The notes beneath the pieces were generated by a model. It did no database searches and was not told the DNA's origin. It worked only from the letters and a program-made list of their open reading frames with translations. Of a stretch of 64,000 bases of DNA, positions 22,770-33,358 are shown one piece after another. Positions within the stretch are counted from its first letter, which is position 1. Every line of letters begins with the position of its first letter. The stretch spans positions 1,349,356 to 1,413,355 of the forward strand of contig NW_004450481.1 in the NCBI RefSeq assembly GCF_000321225.1, written 5' to 3'. This DNA is from Odobenus rosmarus divergens. Lineage: Eukaryota > Chordata > Mammalia > Carnivora > Odobenidae. The position numbers were made by a program, and so were the translations under genes.

Positions 22770-22920
22770 TTTTCCATTTTTTATTTTGAAATGATTAAAG
22801 ACCCACAAGAAGTTGCAAAAATAGTACAGAGTGGTTCCCTGTACTGATCATGAAGCTACCATGAAAAATAACATCTTATATAACTTTAGTACATTTCAAA
22901 ACCAGAAAATGTTGACAAAA
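22770..22920 (-). repeat. L1 3' region fragment
   Basis: 'ttttattttgaaatgattaa' and 'gcaaaaatagtacagagtgg' match the antisense 3' region of old L1. Confidence 0.5.
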
Positions 22921-22925
22921 CAAGT

Positions 22926-22985
22926 TATATATATATATAATATATATATACATGTACATGTACATCATATATATGGTAGATATAT
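22926..22985. repeat. AT-rich microsatellite
   Basis: TA repeats with CATGTA interruptions, self-complementary. Confidence 0.8.
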
Positions 22986-23094
22986 GGTGTTTGCATGTTG
23001 TATTAAGTAAAAACATGGCAAAAAATAAAGGCACATTACAATTATGTTTAATGACCAGCGTTTTGTATCTCTTTCTTATTTAGAAATGAAATTC

Positions 23095-23225
23095 CTTTCC
23101 CATTGCTGCCACATCAGATGACCACACACTTAGCAGCTGAAATTTCTTATCTCGGACTTTCTGTGGGTCCAGAGTCCAGGTGCAGCATAGCTTAACTGGG
23201 GTTTGTGCTCAGGGTCTGACAGTGC
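23095..23225 (+). repeat. MLT1-type MaLR LTR fragment
   Basis: 'gaccacacacttagcagctg', 'tttctgtgggtccagagtcc' follow the MLT1 5' consensus. Confidence 0.5.
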
Positions 23226-23239
23226 CAAAGTCATGGCGA

Positions 23240-23735
23240 AATTCAGTGGTATTTAATACAACTATCACCTGTTTAGTTCTAGAATATTCCCATCCCCCTA
23301 AAAGGAGACCCCCGTCCCCATGAGCAGGCACTCCCCTGCCCACTTCCCCGGCCCCTGGCAGCCACCAATCTGCTTTCTGTCTCTACGTATTTGCCTGTTC
23401 TGGACATTTCATATACATGGGATCCTACAACGTGTGGCCTTTTGAGCCTGGCTTCTCTCACTCAGCACAATGTGTTCAATGTTCTTCCACATCATAGCGT
23501 GTGTCTGAGCTTCATTCCTTTTTATGGCTGAAGAATATTCCACTGTATGGATGAACCACGTTTTGTTCATCCATTCATCTGTTGATGGGCATCTGGTTTG
23601 TTTCCATCTTTGGAAGATTGTTTGCAGTGCTGTTATAAACACATATGGACAGGTTTTGTGTCTTTTAGACATTTTTGTCCCATTTGCTGGAGTGGACGCT
23701 CTGAGAACATGCACAGAAAGACAATGGTATTTCCA
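23240..23735 (-). repeat. L1 3' part (ORF2 end) fragment
   Basis: Antisense L1 ('tttttatggctgaagaatat', 'catccattcatctgttgatg'), well preserved as pattern but without intact frame. Confidence 0.8.
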
Positions 23736-24570
23736 TTAAATCGGCTTTAAAGTAAAAGGAGAAGTGAGGGGAGTCATCTTCAGACCTGACATTTCCACTG
23801 TCAAAGGATCTTTAGGATCCTTAGGGGAGAAGTTTCAGTGGAGGAAAATCCATTTGGCACATGCACGCACACACGCACAAAACAGAGTTACTACACTCAG
23901 TTTAAGACATTAATTTGGATCCTTGACAACCTCATCAAGCCCTAGATTGCAGAGCCAGCACTTATTACAGACACCCTGAGGTCTGAAACAAACAAAAGGG
24001 GTGTCTCCTATGTTTGGCCAAATGCTCTATTTAGACAGATGCAACAAATGATCTCTTTGTGACAGTTTTTTTTTCCTTTCTGTTTCTAGATCCCTGTCCA
24101 GTGAAAGTCCCCACAGTGGCCACTGCAATTCTAAATTGCATTCCAAATTGTCCCCGGTGGGGACAGTACCGGCAGAGAGAGCCGTGTCCAAGTTAGCCTG
24201 ATAGAAATATGAAAGACATGGGTGCTTGGCCCAGAAGAGGGCCAGCTTTTGATGGAGAAGGGATAGTGCATGTGCAACCCTGGGTCTCCAGGACTTTGCT
24301 AGAGGCCAGCCGATACCCATCAGAGGCCGGATGCACCCCCTGGCTCCAGGCAGATGGATCTAAAAAAGCAGTTTTCGGAGACACAGAGATAGGATCAATT
24401 GGAGGAGATGACCTTTTAGGGTTTTCTCTTTTCCCTTTAAGATTCCGGAATGGTGAAAAGTTTGTCCAAAGGATGTCGATTTGAGGAGACCTTCCAAACA
24501 CCTCAGCCACCAGCGCTGAGTCAAGGGTGACTTACTGGGCCTCGGCCTCTGCTCTCCCAATGGACCTTTC
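23736..24570. other. unassigned intergenic sequence
   Basis: No repeat family or exon recognised. A short CA-rich stretch lies near 23865. The open frames on the - strand at about 24030-24560 are short and unlike known proteins. Confidence 0.4.
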
Positions 24571-24574
24571 CTCT

Positions 24575-24965
24575 CACCAACTCACAACCCTCAAGGCACT
24601 TGTCCTGAGGGAATGGTGGTCCCCCGAAGTTCACTTCCAGACCCCCAGAACCTCAACTGTGACCTTATTTGGAAAGAGGGCCTCTTATGTGTGATTAAGG
24701 TAAGGGTCTCAAGATGAGATCATCCTGGATTTAGGGTGGGCCCTAAATCCAATGACAAGTGTCTTTATAAGAGACACAAGAGAAGCCTAGGAGAAGAAGG
24801 GGGCAGAGATTGGTCACAAGCTGAGGGACACCTGTGTCTACCAGAAGGCAGAAAAGGCAAGGAAAGATGCTTCCCAAGAGCCCTTGGAGGGTCCCAGGTG
24901 GGGGCAGTGAGGGTCTTGGCGGACCTCCATCCCTATTGACTCCCTTCAGCCAAAACCACCAGAAA
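24575..24965 (-). repeat. ancient interspersed repeat (MaLR/LTR-like, family uncertain)
   Basis: 'tgtgaccttatttggaaaga', 'gatgagatcatcctggattt', 'ccaatgacaagtgtctttat': the reverse complement of the repeat type also seen at 30.2, 47.8 and 58.9 kb. Confidence 0.6.
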
Positions 24966-25029
24966 CACACCTGTAGTCAAAGGTGGGTGTATTGGCTTCT
25001 TGCAGTGAGGCTCCATGGAACATCCTAGA

Positions 25030-25345
25030 AAGAGGGTAGTAAGAAGGGCTTGTTATGAAACTGGGGTTTATGTTAGGTGATTTGAGGGGGGGCTCAAGGA
25101 AGTGGGGACAATTCTCTCCTTATTTTGACACTTTTTACCTAGGAGTCAGGGGAACCAGGTGGGGCCAACGCTGTGATTAGTGGGAAGAAGATGTCACTCA
25201 TGTTAGCCAGGGGACAGATGGGGAGGTTTGGCCCTTTTTGTGGTTTGGATCATGACTTTGTTTTGGTCTGTCGTCAGATCAATCAGAGGGTTCTTGTTTT
25301 TGTCTTGCTCCATGCTGGCCAGACCAGTCTTTTCTGACAACCTGT
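25030..25345. repeat. LTR-like repeat related to 22130-22570
   Basis: Contains the shared blocks 'agaagggcttgtt' and 'ccctttttgtggtttgg'. Low confidence in the family. Confidence 0.35.
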
Positions 25346-25459
25346 GGGATTATATTCAACAGGAGAACACCATGGCTTAACTGTGGATACTAGGCCAATT
25401 CCAAGCTGACCAAGGTCACAGTCGGCTTTCTTCTTTCTCACTTTACCCTCATCACCCAG

Positions 25460-25760
25460 CCTTTGCACATGCTATTCCCTCTGCCCAGAATACCTTTCTC
25501 TTCCTTTCTTCACCCAATTCTGCTTAAGCGTCACCCCCTCTGAGTAGGCCTCTTTGATCACCCAGGCTGCTGGCTTCCATAACCCACTCCCAACACTGGG
25601 AATAGCTCCTGACTATGGTTAGGATCATGATTTTTTTGTGTGACTTCCTGACTGTGAGCTCCAGAAGACCATGGACCATGTCTGTCTAACTTGTCACTGT
25701 ATTCCTAGCACAAGCTCGAAGTAGACACTCAATACTTAGTTGAGAACATGAGCACCTAAG
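25460..25760 (+). repeat. L2 3' end
   Basis: Sense L2 text ('gcctttgcacatgctattcc', 'ctctgcccagaatacctttc', 'tgactgtgagctccagaaga'). Confidence 0.75.
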
Positions 25761-25764
25761 AGGT

Positions 25765-25980
25765 ATAGAATGTCACAATGATAGAAGCCAAGAATCCCCA
25801 GGCCTGGGAGCCGCACCCTGTAGCAAGGGTGCCTGGTTGGTGGCAAAAGTCACCTTCCAGAAGATTTAGCTTGTTCTGGAATGATTCACTTGACCTACAC
25901 CTCTGAGTTATGTCAATATGAAGTAAGAGGCTTCCTGCCCCCAGGAAAGTGTGACAAGCCAGTCTCTTTTTAAAATGTTT
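25765..25980. other. no gene or family recognised
   Basis: Short unique piece before a SINE. Confidence 0.4.
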
Positions 25981-25989
25981 ATTATTTTT

Positions 25990-26185
25990 GGGGTGCCTGG
26001 GTGGCTCAGTCATTGGGCGTCTGCCTTCGGCTCAGGTCATGATCCCAGGGTCCTGGATTCGAGCCCCGCATCGGGCTCCCTGCTCAGCGGGAAGCCTGCT
26101 TCTCTCTCTCCCACTCCCCCTGCTTGTGTTCCTTCTCTTGCCATGTCTCTCTCTGTCAAATAAATAAATAAAATCTTTAAAAATA
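25990..26185 (+). mobile_element. CAN-SINE, younger-looking subtype
   Basis: Flanked by AATGTTTATTATTTTT and AATATTTATTATTTTT. Confidence 0.88.
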
Positions 26186-26373
26186 AAATATTTATTATTT
26201 TTTTAAACCTGGCTCTTTACCAGTGGAAGGTTCACTAGGTGTTGGCTTTGCCACCTCCAAACATCCCACACCCTGATAATGAACAATATCAAGCTGACCC
26301 TTGAACAACATGGGTTTTTAACTGCATGGGCCCACTTATACAGGATTTTTTTTTCAATAAATGCAGTACAGTT

Positions 26374-26712
26374 CTGGGGTACGTGGCTGGCTCAGTTGGT
26401 AGAGCATGCAATTCTTTTTTTTTTTTTTTTCTTTGTCAGAGAGAGAGCGAGAGAGCACAAAGCAGGGGGAGCTGCAGGCAGAGTGGGAGAAGCAGACTCC
26501 CCACTGAGCAAGGAGTCCGATCAGCGGGGAGTCCGATGCGGGATTTGATCCCAGGACCCTGAGATCATGACCCAAGCCAAAGGCAGACACTTAACGACTG
26601 AGCCACCCAGGATTCCCTAGACCATGCAATTCTTGATCCCAGGGTCATGAGTTCCAGCCCCACATTGGGGGTAGAGATTACTTAGTAAATAAATAAATTA
26701 TTTTTTAAAAAA
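26374..26712 (+). mobile_element. old CAN-SINE hosting a nested copy
   Basis: Body split at 26413; the remainder is 26618-26712. The split point is duplicated (CATGCAATTCTT). Confidence 0.75.
26414..26617 (-). mobile_element. CAN-SINE nested in the previous copy
   Basis: Antisense. It contains a short internal direct duplication (GGAGTCCGAT occurs twice at about 26511-26540). Confidence 0.85.
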
Positions 26713-26777
26713 TACAGTACAGTACTATTTTCTCTACCTTCCCTACCTCTACTAGTATTTTCTTTTTTTTTTTTTTT

Positions 26778-26956
26778 AAGATTTTATTTATTTATTTGAG
26801 AGAGCGAGAAAGAGCACATGAGAGGGGGGAGGGTCAGAGGGAGAAGCAGACTCCCTGCTGAGCAGGGAACCTGATGCGGGGCTCGATCCCAGGACTCCAG
26901 GATCATGACCTGAGCCGAAGGCAGTTGCTTAACCAACTGAGCCACCCAGGTGCCCC
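26778..26956 (-). mobile_element. CAN-SINE
   Basis: Flanked by CTCTACTAGTATTTTCT on both sides. Confidence 0.88.
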
Positions 26957-27010
26957 TCTACTAGTATTTTCTCTACCTTATCATTTTCTTTTCTTTTTTT
27001 AAAAGTGTTT

Positions 27011-27193
27011 TTAAAAAATGTTATTTATTTGTTTGTCAGAGAGAGAGAGCACAAGCAGGGGGAGCGGCAGGGAGATGGAGAAGCAGGCTCCCTGCTGACC
27101 AAGGAGCCCGATGCAGGACTCAATCCCAGGACCCAGGGATCATGACCTGAGCTGAAGGCAGATGCTTAACTGACTGAGCCACCCAGGCATCCC
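27011..27193 (-). mobile_element. CAN-SINE
   Basis: Antisense; CTCTACCTTAT flanks it on both sides. Confidence 0.85.
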
Positions 27194-27237
27194 TCTACCT
27201 TATGATTTTTTAAAAAATTTTCTTTTTAAAAATTTTT

Positions 27238-27415
27238 TTAAAGATTTTATTTGAGAAAGAGAGACAGAGAGAGAGAGTGTTTGGAGGGCAGAGAGAGAAG
27301 AGGAAGCAGGCTCCTCACTGAGCAGGGAGCCCAACACGGGGCTTGATCCCAGGACACTGGGATCATGACCTGAGCTGAAGGCAGATGCTTAACGACTGAG
27401 CCACCCAGGCGCCCC
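27238..27415 (-). mobile_element. CAN-SINE
   Basis: Antisense; AATTTTCTT flanks it on both sides. Confidence 0.85.
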
Positions 27416-27689
27416 TAATTTTCTTAATAATGTTTTCTTTTCTCTAGCTTACTTTATTGTAAGAATACATTATATAATACATATAACATGCAAAATATAT
27501 GTTAATCAATTGATTGTTATTGGTAATGCTTCAGGTCAATAATAGATTATTAGTAATTAACTTTCTGGGGATTCAGAAGTTATAGGCAAATTTTTGACTG
27601 CATGGAGGTCGGTGCTCCTAAACACTGTGTTGTTCAAGGGTCAGTTGTACCTGTTTTATGCTTAGCCTCTTCTTCTTGGTGAAATATTT

Positions 27690-27883
27690 TTTAAGATTTT
27701 ATTTATTTATTTGAGAGTGAGAGATAGAAACAGAGAGAGAGAGCATGAGCATGGGGAGGGGCAGAGGGAGAAGAAGGCTTCTCCCTGAGCAGGCAGCCCG
27801 ATGCCGGTCTCGATCCCAGGACCCTAGGATCATGACTTGAGCTGAAGGCAGATGCTTAATGGACTGAGCCACCCAGGTGCCCC
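27690..27883 (-). mobile_element. CAN-SINE, last before the CCDC124 promoter
   Basis: Flanked by CTTCTTCTTGGTGA on both sides. Confidence 0.88.
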
Positions 27884-28680
27884 TTCTTCTTGGTGATAAA
27901 CACCATTCCAGCTACATGGGTTCCATCCTCCAGACATCACAGACATGGGAGAGGCAGAAAATAAACAGGGCAACAAATGAATAAAGCAAGTTGCTACTAT
28001 GACAGAATTAGAAAAATAAAAATGTCTGGGGTTGGAGCACCAACTAATTGCGGAAGTCAGGGAGGTCTTTCTCAGGAAGAGGTATTTGGGTCAAGGCCTG
28101 AAGGAAGTGAAAGAGCTGGTTATTGGAAAAGCTGGGGACAGAGGGAACAGCACTGGCAAACCCCCTGAAGCAGGATCATGCCTGGCAATTAGGAGAGAGG
28201 AGGCTGGTGTGGCTAGAGCTGAGGGAGAATGGGGAACAGGAGAGGGATGAGATGGAGAGCTATAAGGAGTCTTGCAGGACAGTGGGAACCCACCAGGCTT
28301 TAGAGCAGGGAGGTCCCAGCAGTGTCACTGGGGTTGCCTTTCGGAGACTATGGTCAACTCATCCTGCTTGAACTGCCCCTGATCTAAAACCTTCTTTCCC
28401 CACAGCCAGGTCCATTGTAACCACCCTCAGACCCCTAGTACTACCATTTGTACAGATGAGGACACTATGCCTCAGTAAATGAAGAAACTCTAAAGTGTAG
28501 GTGCCGCAGACAATTTGGACCCCCAAAACTAATTGTTGAATAAAATAAGCAAGGTGTGTTTGGAGGGAGTGGATGAGAGTGGAGCAATTCAGGAGGGACT
28601 GGCTAGTTCCTGGGAGCTGCTTGCGGTTGCATTTTGGCTAAATTCAGTTCCCGGTCTCTCTAAGCCCATTTCCCTACCTC
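27884..28680 (-). repeat. L2 relic plus unique sequence
   Basis: 28050-28230 reads as antisense L2 ('tcaaggcctgaaggaagtga', 'gacagagggaacagcactgg'). A MIR-like antisense piece lies near 28450-28485. Then unique DNA leads to the CCDC124 CpG region. Confidence 0.5.
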
Positions 28681-28889
28681 AACGGGGTGGAGTGTGTTAA
28701 TTTCTCTGCCCCTTTCTCCTGCCCCCTCCCTCCCCAGCTTCGCAGGCGGGAAGCAGAGAGTGTGGACTTGAAGAGCGCTTTCAAAGCGCTAGCGACCGTA
28801 AAGGTTTGCGAGGATTCCCCTGGGCTTGGCCGGTCTAGACACCGCGCGTGGACCGCGGGCTCTGGCACGCCCTGGTGGCCGGGTAACTC

Positions 28890-29480
28890 CGGCCTGATGC
28901 CGCCAGACCACGTGTGACGTGGAGGCGGCCATATTTCATCCGGGCAATGGCCATCTTGGTAAAGGCAATATTCTAGATTGTAGTTTTTGCCCTCCCCTCA
29001 TAGTTTGCCAATATCTGAAGTGAGAGAAAGGGGTGGAACCTTATAAAATACCCTCTTCTCGAAAAGGAAAAGAAATGGCCGATAACCTGGGCTTGGGTTG
29101 GAGGCCAGGGCAGCAGTTCCCTTACCAGGAGGACGACAGCGCCGAGACGTAATCAGCACGCGCCTCCGGGAGCTCGGCGCGCAAGCCCCGCGGTGGCGTC
29201 ACGGATTCGCGACCGGGCCAGCGCGGGGGGAAGGAGGTAGGAGCGGCCGCGGCGCGGGCGGAGCCGGGGTGCCGGGAGTGGGGGGCGGGGCGGGGGGCGC
29301 GGCGGGGCGGCTTGGCCTGGGAGCACCCCCCTCCGCTCCGCGGAGGGCTGGAGGCAGGGCGCTCAGAGACAGGGGCACTTTGGTCGCCCAGTCCGGAGGG
29401 CTCTCGCGGGGGCTGTGCCCATTTCCCAGAGCGGGCGACTGAGACCCGGAGGAATTGCGTCCTGTTCGAGGCCAGCCAGC
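28890..29480 (+). promoter_or_regulatory. CCDC124: CpG-island promoter of CCDC124
   Basis: This is the only CpG-dense block upstream of the first CCDC124 coding exon, about 4 kb away. Recognisable elements are an E-box CACGTG at 28909-28914 directly followed by a CRE-like TGACGT at 28915-28920, and YY1-type cores GGCGGCCATATTT (28925-28937) and GGCCATCTTGG (28949-28959). A TATAAAA lies at 29042-29048, with another YY1-like ATGGCC near 29074. The dense CpG core is about 29140-29400. Assignment to CCDC124 rests on position and strand; the exact start site is not decided. Confidence 0.75.
29073..29236 (+). other. CCDC124: candidate noncoding first exon of CCDC124
   Basis: This is inferred only. 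The left edge is about 30 bases after the TATAAAA at 29042. The right edge is set by a plausible splice donor, GGAG|GTAGGA, at 29237. CCDC124 needs at least one noncoding 5' exon because the ATG exon starts with an acceptor. Other donors in the island are possible. Confidence 0.35.
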
Positions 29481-30198
29481 TCCGGCCCTGCCTCTGAGCA
29501 CCTTCCAGGCTTGGGGGTAACAGAGCTGGGTACGGACACCCCCCAGTATCTTGCAGTGGGGTCAGGGCTGGGGAGAGGGACTACGGGCGGGGAGAGCTCA
29601 GAAAGGGTAGCGGGAGGGCTTCTGGGAAGAGACTGTGTTGAACTTCCATCTTCTATTCTCTTTTACATCCAATCAACCACGTGGGTCTTGATTCCCTCCT
29701 AAATGCACACCCCTGCCCATCCAGCGCCACTCCCCGGATCCCTGCCAGAGCTCCCTACTTATCTCACCGCTCCAGTTCACCTCCTCACCAACCCCGGGGC
29801 TCTTACCCGCAGATCTGCGCCTCCCGATTCTAACGCCCTCCGCATCTTCTTCATCACCGTGGAATACAGATCCCCGCTTCCCAGCCTGCCTCCCCTCACA
29901 CTCCTGGGGCCTCGGAGCTCCTCACACTTTTAGGCCTTTTCTTAGATATCTCCTTCAGGAAGCCCTTTGACACCCCTTAGCCCCGAGGCTGGGTCAGAAA
30001 ACCCCTCTAGGCTTCCCCAGCGCCCCGCAAGTCCCCATCACAGTACTCATGGCAAATTGTCGCCCTTAGTGTGTCTCCCAGCCAGCCTGGCAGTCAGATC
30101 GGTGCTGCCTCTTTTCTCCAGCGTCCCACACATGCATGTTTACTGAGTGACAGAAGTGTGTGTGTGAATAAGTATTTACCACACGGAGAAGAAAAGCT

Positions 30199-30520
30199 GT
30201 ATTAGCTCGGGCCGCCATTAAAAAAAATACCACAGACTGAGTGGCTTAAACAGCAGAAATGTACTTGCTCATGGCTAGGAAGTCTAAGATCAAAGTGCCA
30301 GCCAGTTTGGTTCCTGGTGCAGGCACTCTTCCTGACTTCCGGAGAGAGCAAGCTTTGGTGTCTTTTGCTCTTACAGGGACACCAGCCCCATTCCATTAGG
30401 GCCCCACCCTTATGACTTCACTTAATCTCTGTCACCTCCTCACTGGCCCTGTCTCCAAAGACAGTCACACTGAGCTTTAGGGTTTCAGCATATTAATATT
30501 GAGAGAACATCAACATTTCA
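30199..30520 (+). repeat. ancient interspersed repeat (MaLR/LTR-like)
   Basis: 'taccacagactgagtggctt' then 'agggacaccagccccattcc' and 'ctgtctccaaagacagtcac'. Same family as 58928-59290. Confidence 0.65.
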
Positions 30521-30789
30521 TCCCGGCCTGTCAGGTTTGGGGATGGAGTTGGGGGTCTTGAGCAGCGTGACCTGGGAGGAGAGGATTCTGGGGCAGAGTC
30601 CCTGTGAGTGGGCAGGATTTTCGCAGGAGGAGGGAATGGCGGAGGGTGCATCAGGTGAGGGCGCAGCAAGAGCAGAGCCTCAGAGGCTGGAGAGGGAGGT
30701 GAGTGGGAAGAACAGTGAGAAGCTGAGCTTGGACACAACCCAGAGTGTGAAGTAAATACTGATGGGACTCTGGAAATAGACGCTTGTTC

Positions 30790-31220
30790 ATTCATTTGCT
30801 GAGAACATTTATTGAGCCCGTCCTGTACAGAGCACTGGGGACACAGCAGTGACCATGGTAGTCCTTGCCCTCACAGAGCTCCCAGCCTGCTGAGAAAGAT
30901 GGACATTTGTCAAATAATCATATAAATGAACAAAATAGCAACCCAAACAAAGTGCCTCGGAGAGATTTGTGGTCTGAGAGAGGGCGTCTCAGGGGAGGCT
31001 TCCTGGAGGCAGAAACACCTGAGCTAGGCCCTGAAATTTAAATAAGAGTTAACTGGGTAAAAAGAGGAGTGAAGAGCAGCCAGCCAGGTGGAGGGCACAG
31101 CAAGTGCAAAGTCCCTGAGGAAAGAACCTGCTTGGGATGTTTGAAAAATGGCGGGGAGGCTGGTGTGGCTGCCACCCACAAGGGAGTGGAAGATGGGGGG
31201 AGAGTAGGGTGGGGAGTTTC
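30790..31220 (-). repeat. L2 relic
   Basis: Antisense L2: 'gagcactggggacacagcag', 'cttcctggaggcagaaacac', 'gagggcacagcaagtgcaaa'. Confidence 0.65.
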
Positions 31221-32547
31221 CTAATCTGTAACTTGGACAGTGACTTCCAGTTCTTGGCACTCCCCTGGGGAATCCAGGGTGGGGGCGTTCTGTTGAGTAG
31301 ATTGTAGACGCTCAGTAATGAATGCTTGATTTAGGGGCCAAGGAGCAGCTGGGGGAAGTGCGGGATCAGGCTAGCATACCCCCTGTGGCAGCTCATGCAT
31401 CCTGTGCGGGGAGGAACTGGAACCAACTCTCTCTGTCAGCTCAGGGGGAGCACTTCGGCTGTGATTGCAGTCAGTATTCAACCCTGAGTCTTCTGGGGCC
31501 ACTGATCTCCCCCACTTTGCCCTGCTCTGCCCCATGGGGCTTTCTCCTCAGTCTCCACCTGGGCCAAGGGGCCACCCCTTGATATTAAGTGGGGGGCCTC
31601 AATGGTCTCAGAATCCTGATCTGCACTGATGTTCCCCCAGGGGCCAGCTGGAACCCTCAGGTGGGTCAGTGGTTAGGAGCACAGAGTTGGGATTGAGAGT
31701 CTGCTGCAGGGTCGTTGCATATCCTCTGCCGTCTGCCCAGAAGTCCCATCCCTTCAACCTCACAGGGCTGCCTCTAACCCATCCTTTGGGTCTCAGCTCG
31801 GCTGCCACACACCGGCATTGGGAGGATTCACTCAGACACTGTGTATAAAGCACTGAGCCCAGTGTGCACAACTGCTGCAAATGGGAGCTGATGTTAGAGT
31901 TTCCAATGGGGCTATGAGGTGGGAGCCCCCGCCCCACAAGTCACACAGTTAGAAGGCTGGAATGGGGTGGCCTGGTGGTCCTGAGTCAGAGTGACCCCCA
32001 TATTCTCTCCCCTTCATTCCTGGATGCTGGGCCCGTTTCCCCAAGGGGACTGAGCTGGAGATGTTCAGGGGGGACAAACAACCCAGATGAGAAAAACTGA
32101 GGCCCAGAGAGCTGAAGGCATGTGCCTGGGCCGCACAGCCTTCCCTTCCTCACCTGGAAGGCAGGCTTTGGAGGTGAGACCCAAGGCTTAGCGCTGTGCG
32201 GTCTGGCCAGGTACCTTGACTTCCCCACCTCAGAGTGGGAACAAGGGCAGTCCGCACATTTACAGCTTTGGAGGCATTCTAGGGAGTTGGTCCATATGAA
32301 GGTGTTAGGGGAGGGAGGGTGGTGTCTGCCATTTGTGTGCCTCACTTCCCCAGCACCCAGCGTGGGACTTGCACGGACCAGGGTCCTCCATGCGAGCCTG
32401 GGCTGGGTCATCGGGAGCAGCTGACAGCGGCTGCTTACCCAGGGTGAGGAGGACTTGGCCTCGGGGCTCTGGGGCCTGGGGACTGAGGCCTCATAAGTGG
32501 CAGCATTGGAGGGGCCACACACAGACTGGCCCCCAGGGAGCCACAGA

Positions 32548-33020
32548 AGCATGACTCGAAGAGCCAAAAAGTGGAAATAACCCAGATGTCCTTCAGTGGT
32601 GGATAGATAAACAAAATGTGGTCCATTTGGACAGCAGAATATTACTCAGCCATAAAAAGGAATGAAGCCCTCCCATGCTAAAAAACACAGATGAACCTTG
32701 AAAACGTCACACCAAGTGAAAGAAGCCAGACATAAAAGGCCACAGAGTGTATCATATTCCATGTATATGAAACATCCAGAAGAGGCAAATCCCTAGAGTC
32801 AGAAAGCAGATGAGTGGTTGTCAAGGGCTGGGGGAGGGGGAAGGGTGTGTGACTGCTAGTGGGTGCGGGTTTTCCTTTTGGGGGGGATAGGAACGTATTC
32901 TGGAACTAGGTAGAGGTGATGGTGGCACAACATCGTGAATGTTCTAAATGCCACCAAATTTGTGCACTTTAAAAGGGTTCGTTTTTTGTTGTGGGCATTT
33001 CACCTCAATAAATTGTTTTC
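32548..33020 (+). repeat. L1 3' fragment ending just upstream of the CCDC124 start exon
   Basis: Sense L1: 'gccaaaaagtggaaataacc', 'tactcagccataaaaaggaa', 'agtgaaagaagccagacata', ending 'cacctcaataaattgttttc'. Confidence 0.8.
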
Positions 33021-33199
33021 CCAAAAAGGAGATCACAAAGTCTCAAGCCCTCGTTTTACAAACAAGGCCTTTGAGGCTCCAAGGGGATCCTGAGTGCAAG
33101 TGTGAGGCTGGTGGGGGGGGGGGTCCCAGGGTTGGCTGCGCCCCTCCCCCCTCCCCGCCCCCGCTTACTGGTCCCTGCCCTCCCGCAGCCTGCCGAGGG

Positions 33200-33358
33200 A
33201 TGCCCAAGAAGTTCCAGGGTGAGAACACCAAGTCGGCAGCGGCCCGGGCACGGAGGGCTGAGGCCAAGGCAGCAGCTGATGCCAGGAAGCAGAAGGAGCT
33301 GGAAGATGCCTATTGGCGGGATGAGGACAAACACGTCATGAGGAAGGAACAGCGCAAG
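33200..33358 (+). CDS. CCDC124: CCDC124 coding exon 1 (residues 1-53)
   Basis: The exon itself begins at 33189 after a CCCGCAG acceptor (AG at 33187-33188), leaving 11 nt of 5' UTR before the ATG. It ends in AAG with donor GTGGGT at 33359, phase 0. The encoded segment is strongly basic and alanine-rich. In Lso2/CCDC124 ribosome structures this N-terminal helix is the part that enters the small-subunit mRNA/tRNA path. An old L1 fragment ends only about 180 bases upstream of the exon. Confidence 0.96.

Larger units (their letters stand above)
29237..33188 (+). other. CCDC124: CCDC124 intron 1 (inferred) with its repeat content
   Basis: There is no coding exon here. It holds an L2-like stretch on the + strand (about 29700-30090), an ancient repeat at about 30199-30520, a minus-strand L2 relic (about 30790-31220) and GC-rich unique DNA at 31250-32540. 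A plus-strand L1 3' fragment occupies 32548-33020. SINEs are absent, in sharp contrast with the first 28 kb. Confidence 0.6.

Noticed and set aside
217..27883. tRNA genes suggested by A/B-box-like promoters
   Set aside because: These belong to tRNA-derived SINEs; no intact cloverleaf was recognised.
1..27900. Many short frames with GSWDRVPHQAPCSAGSLLLP-type peptides
   Set aside because: They are translations of the repeated CAN-SINE body and recur identically across the window, so they are not genes.
31986..32567. 193-residue frame on the - strand in CCDC124 intron 1
   Set aside because: Antisense to intronic unique and MIR/L1-like sequence, no domain, no splice context.
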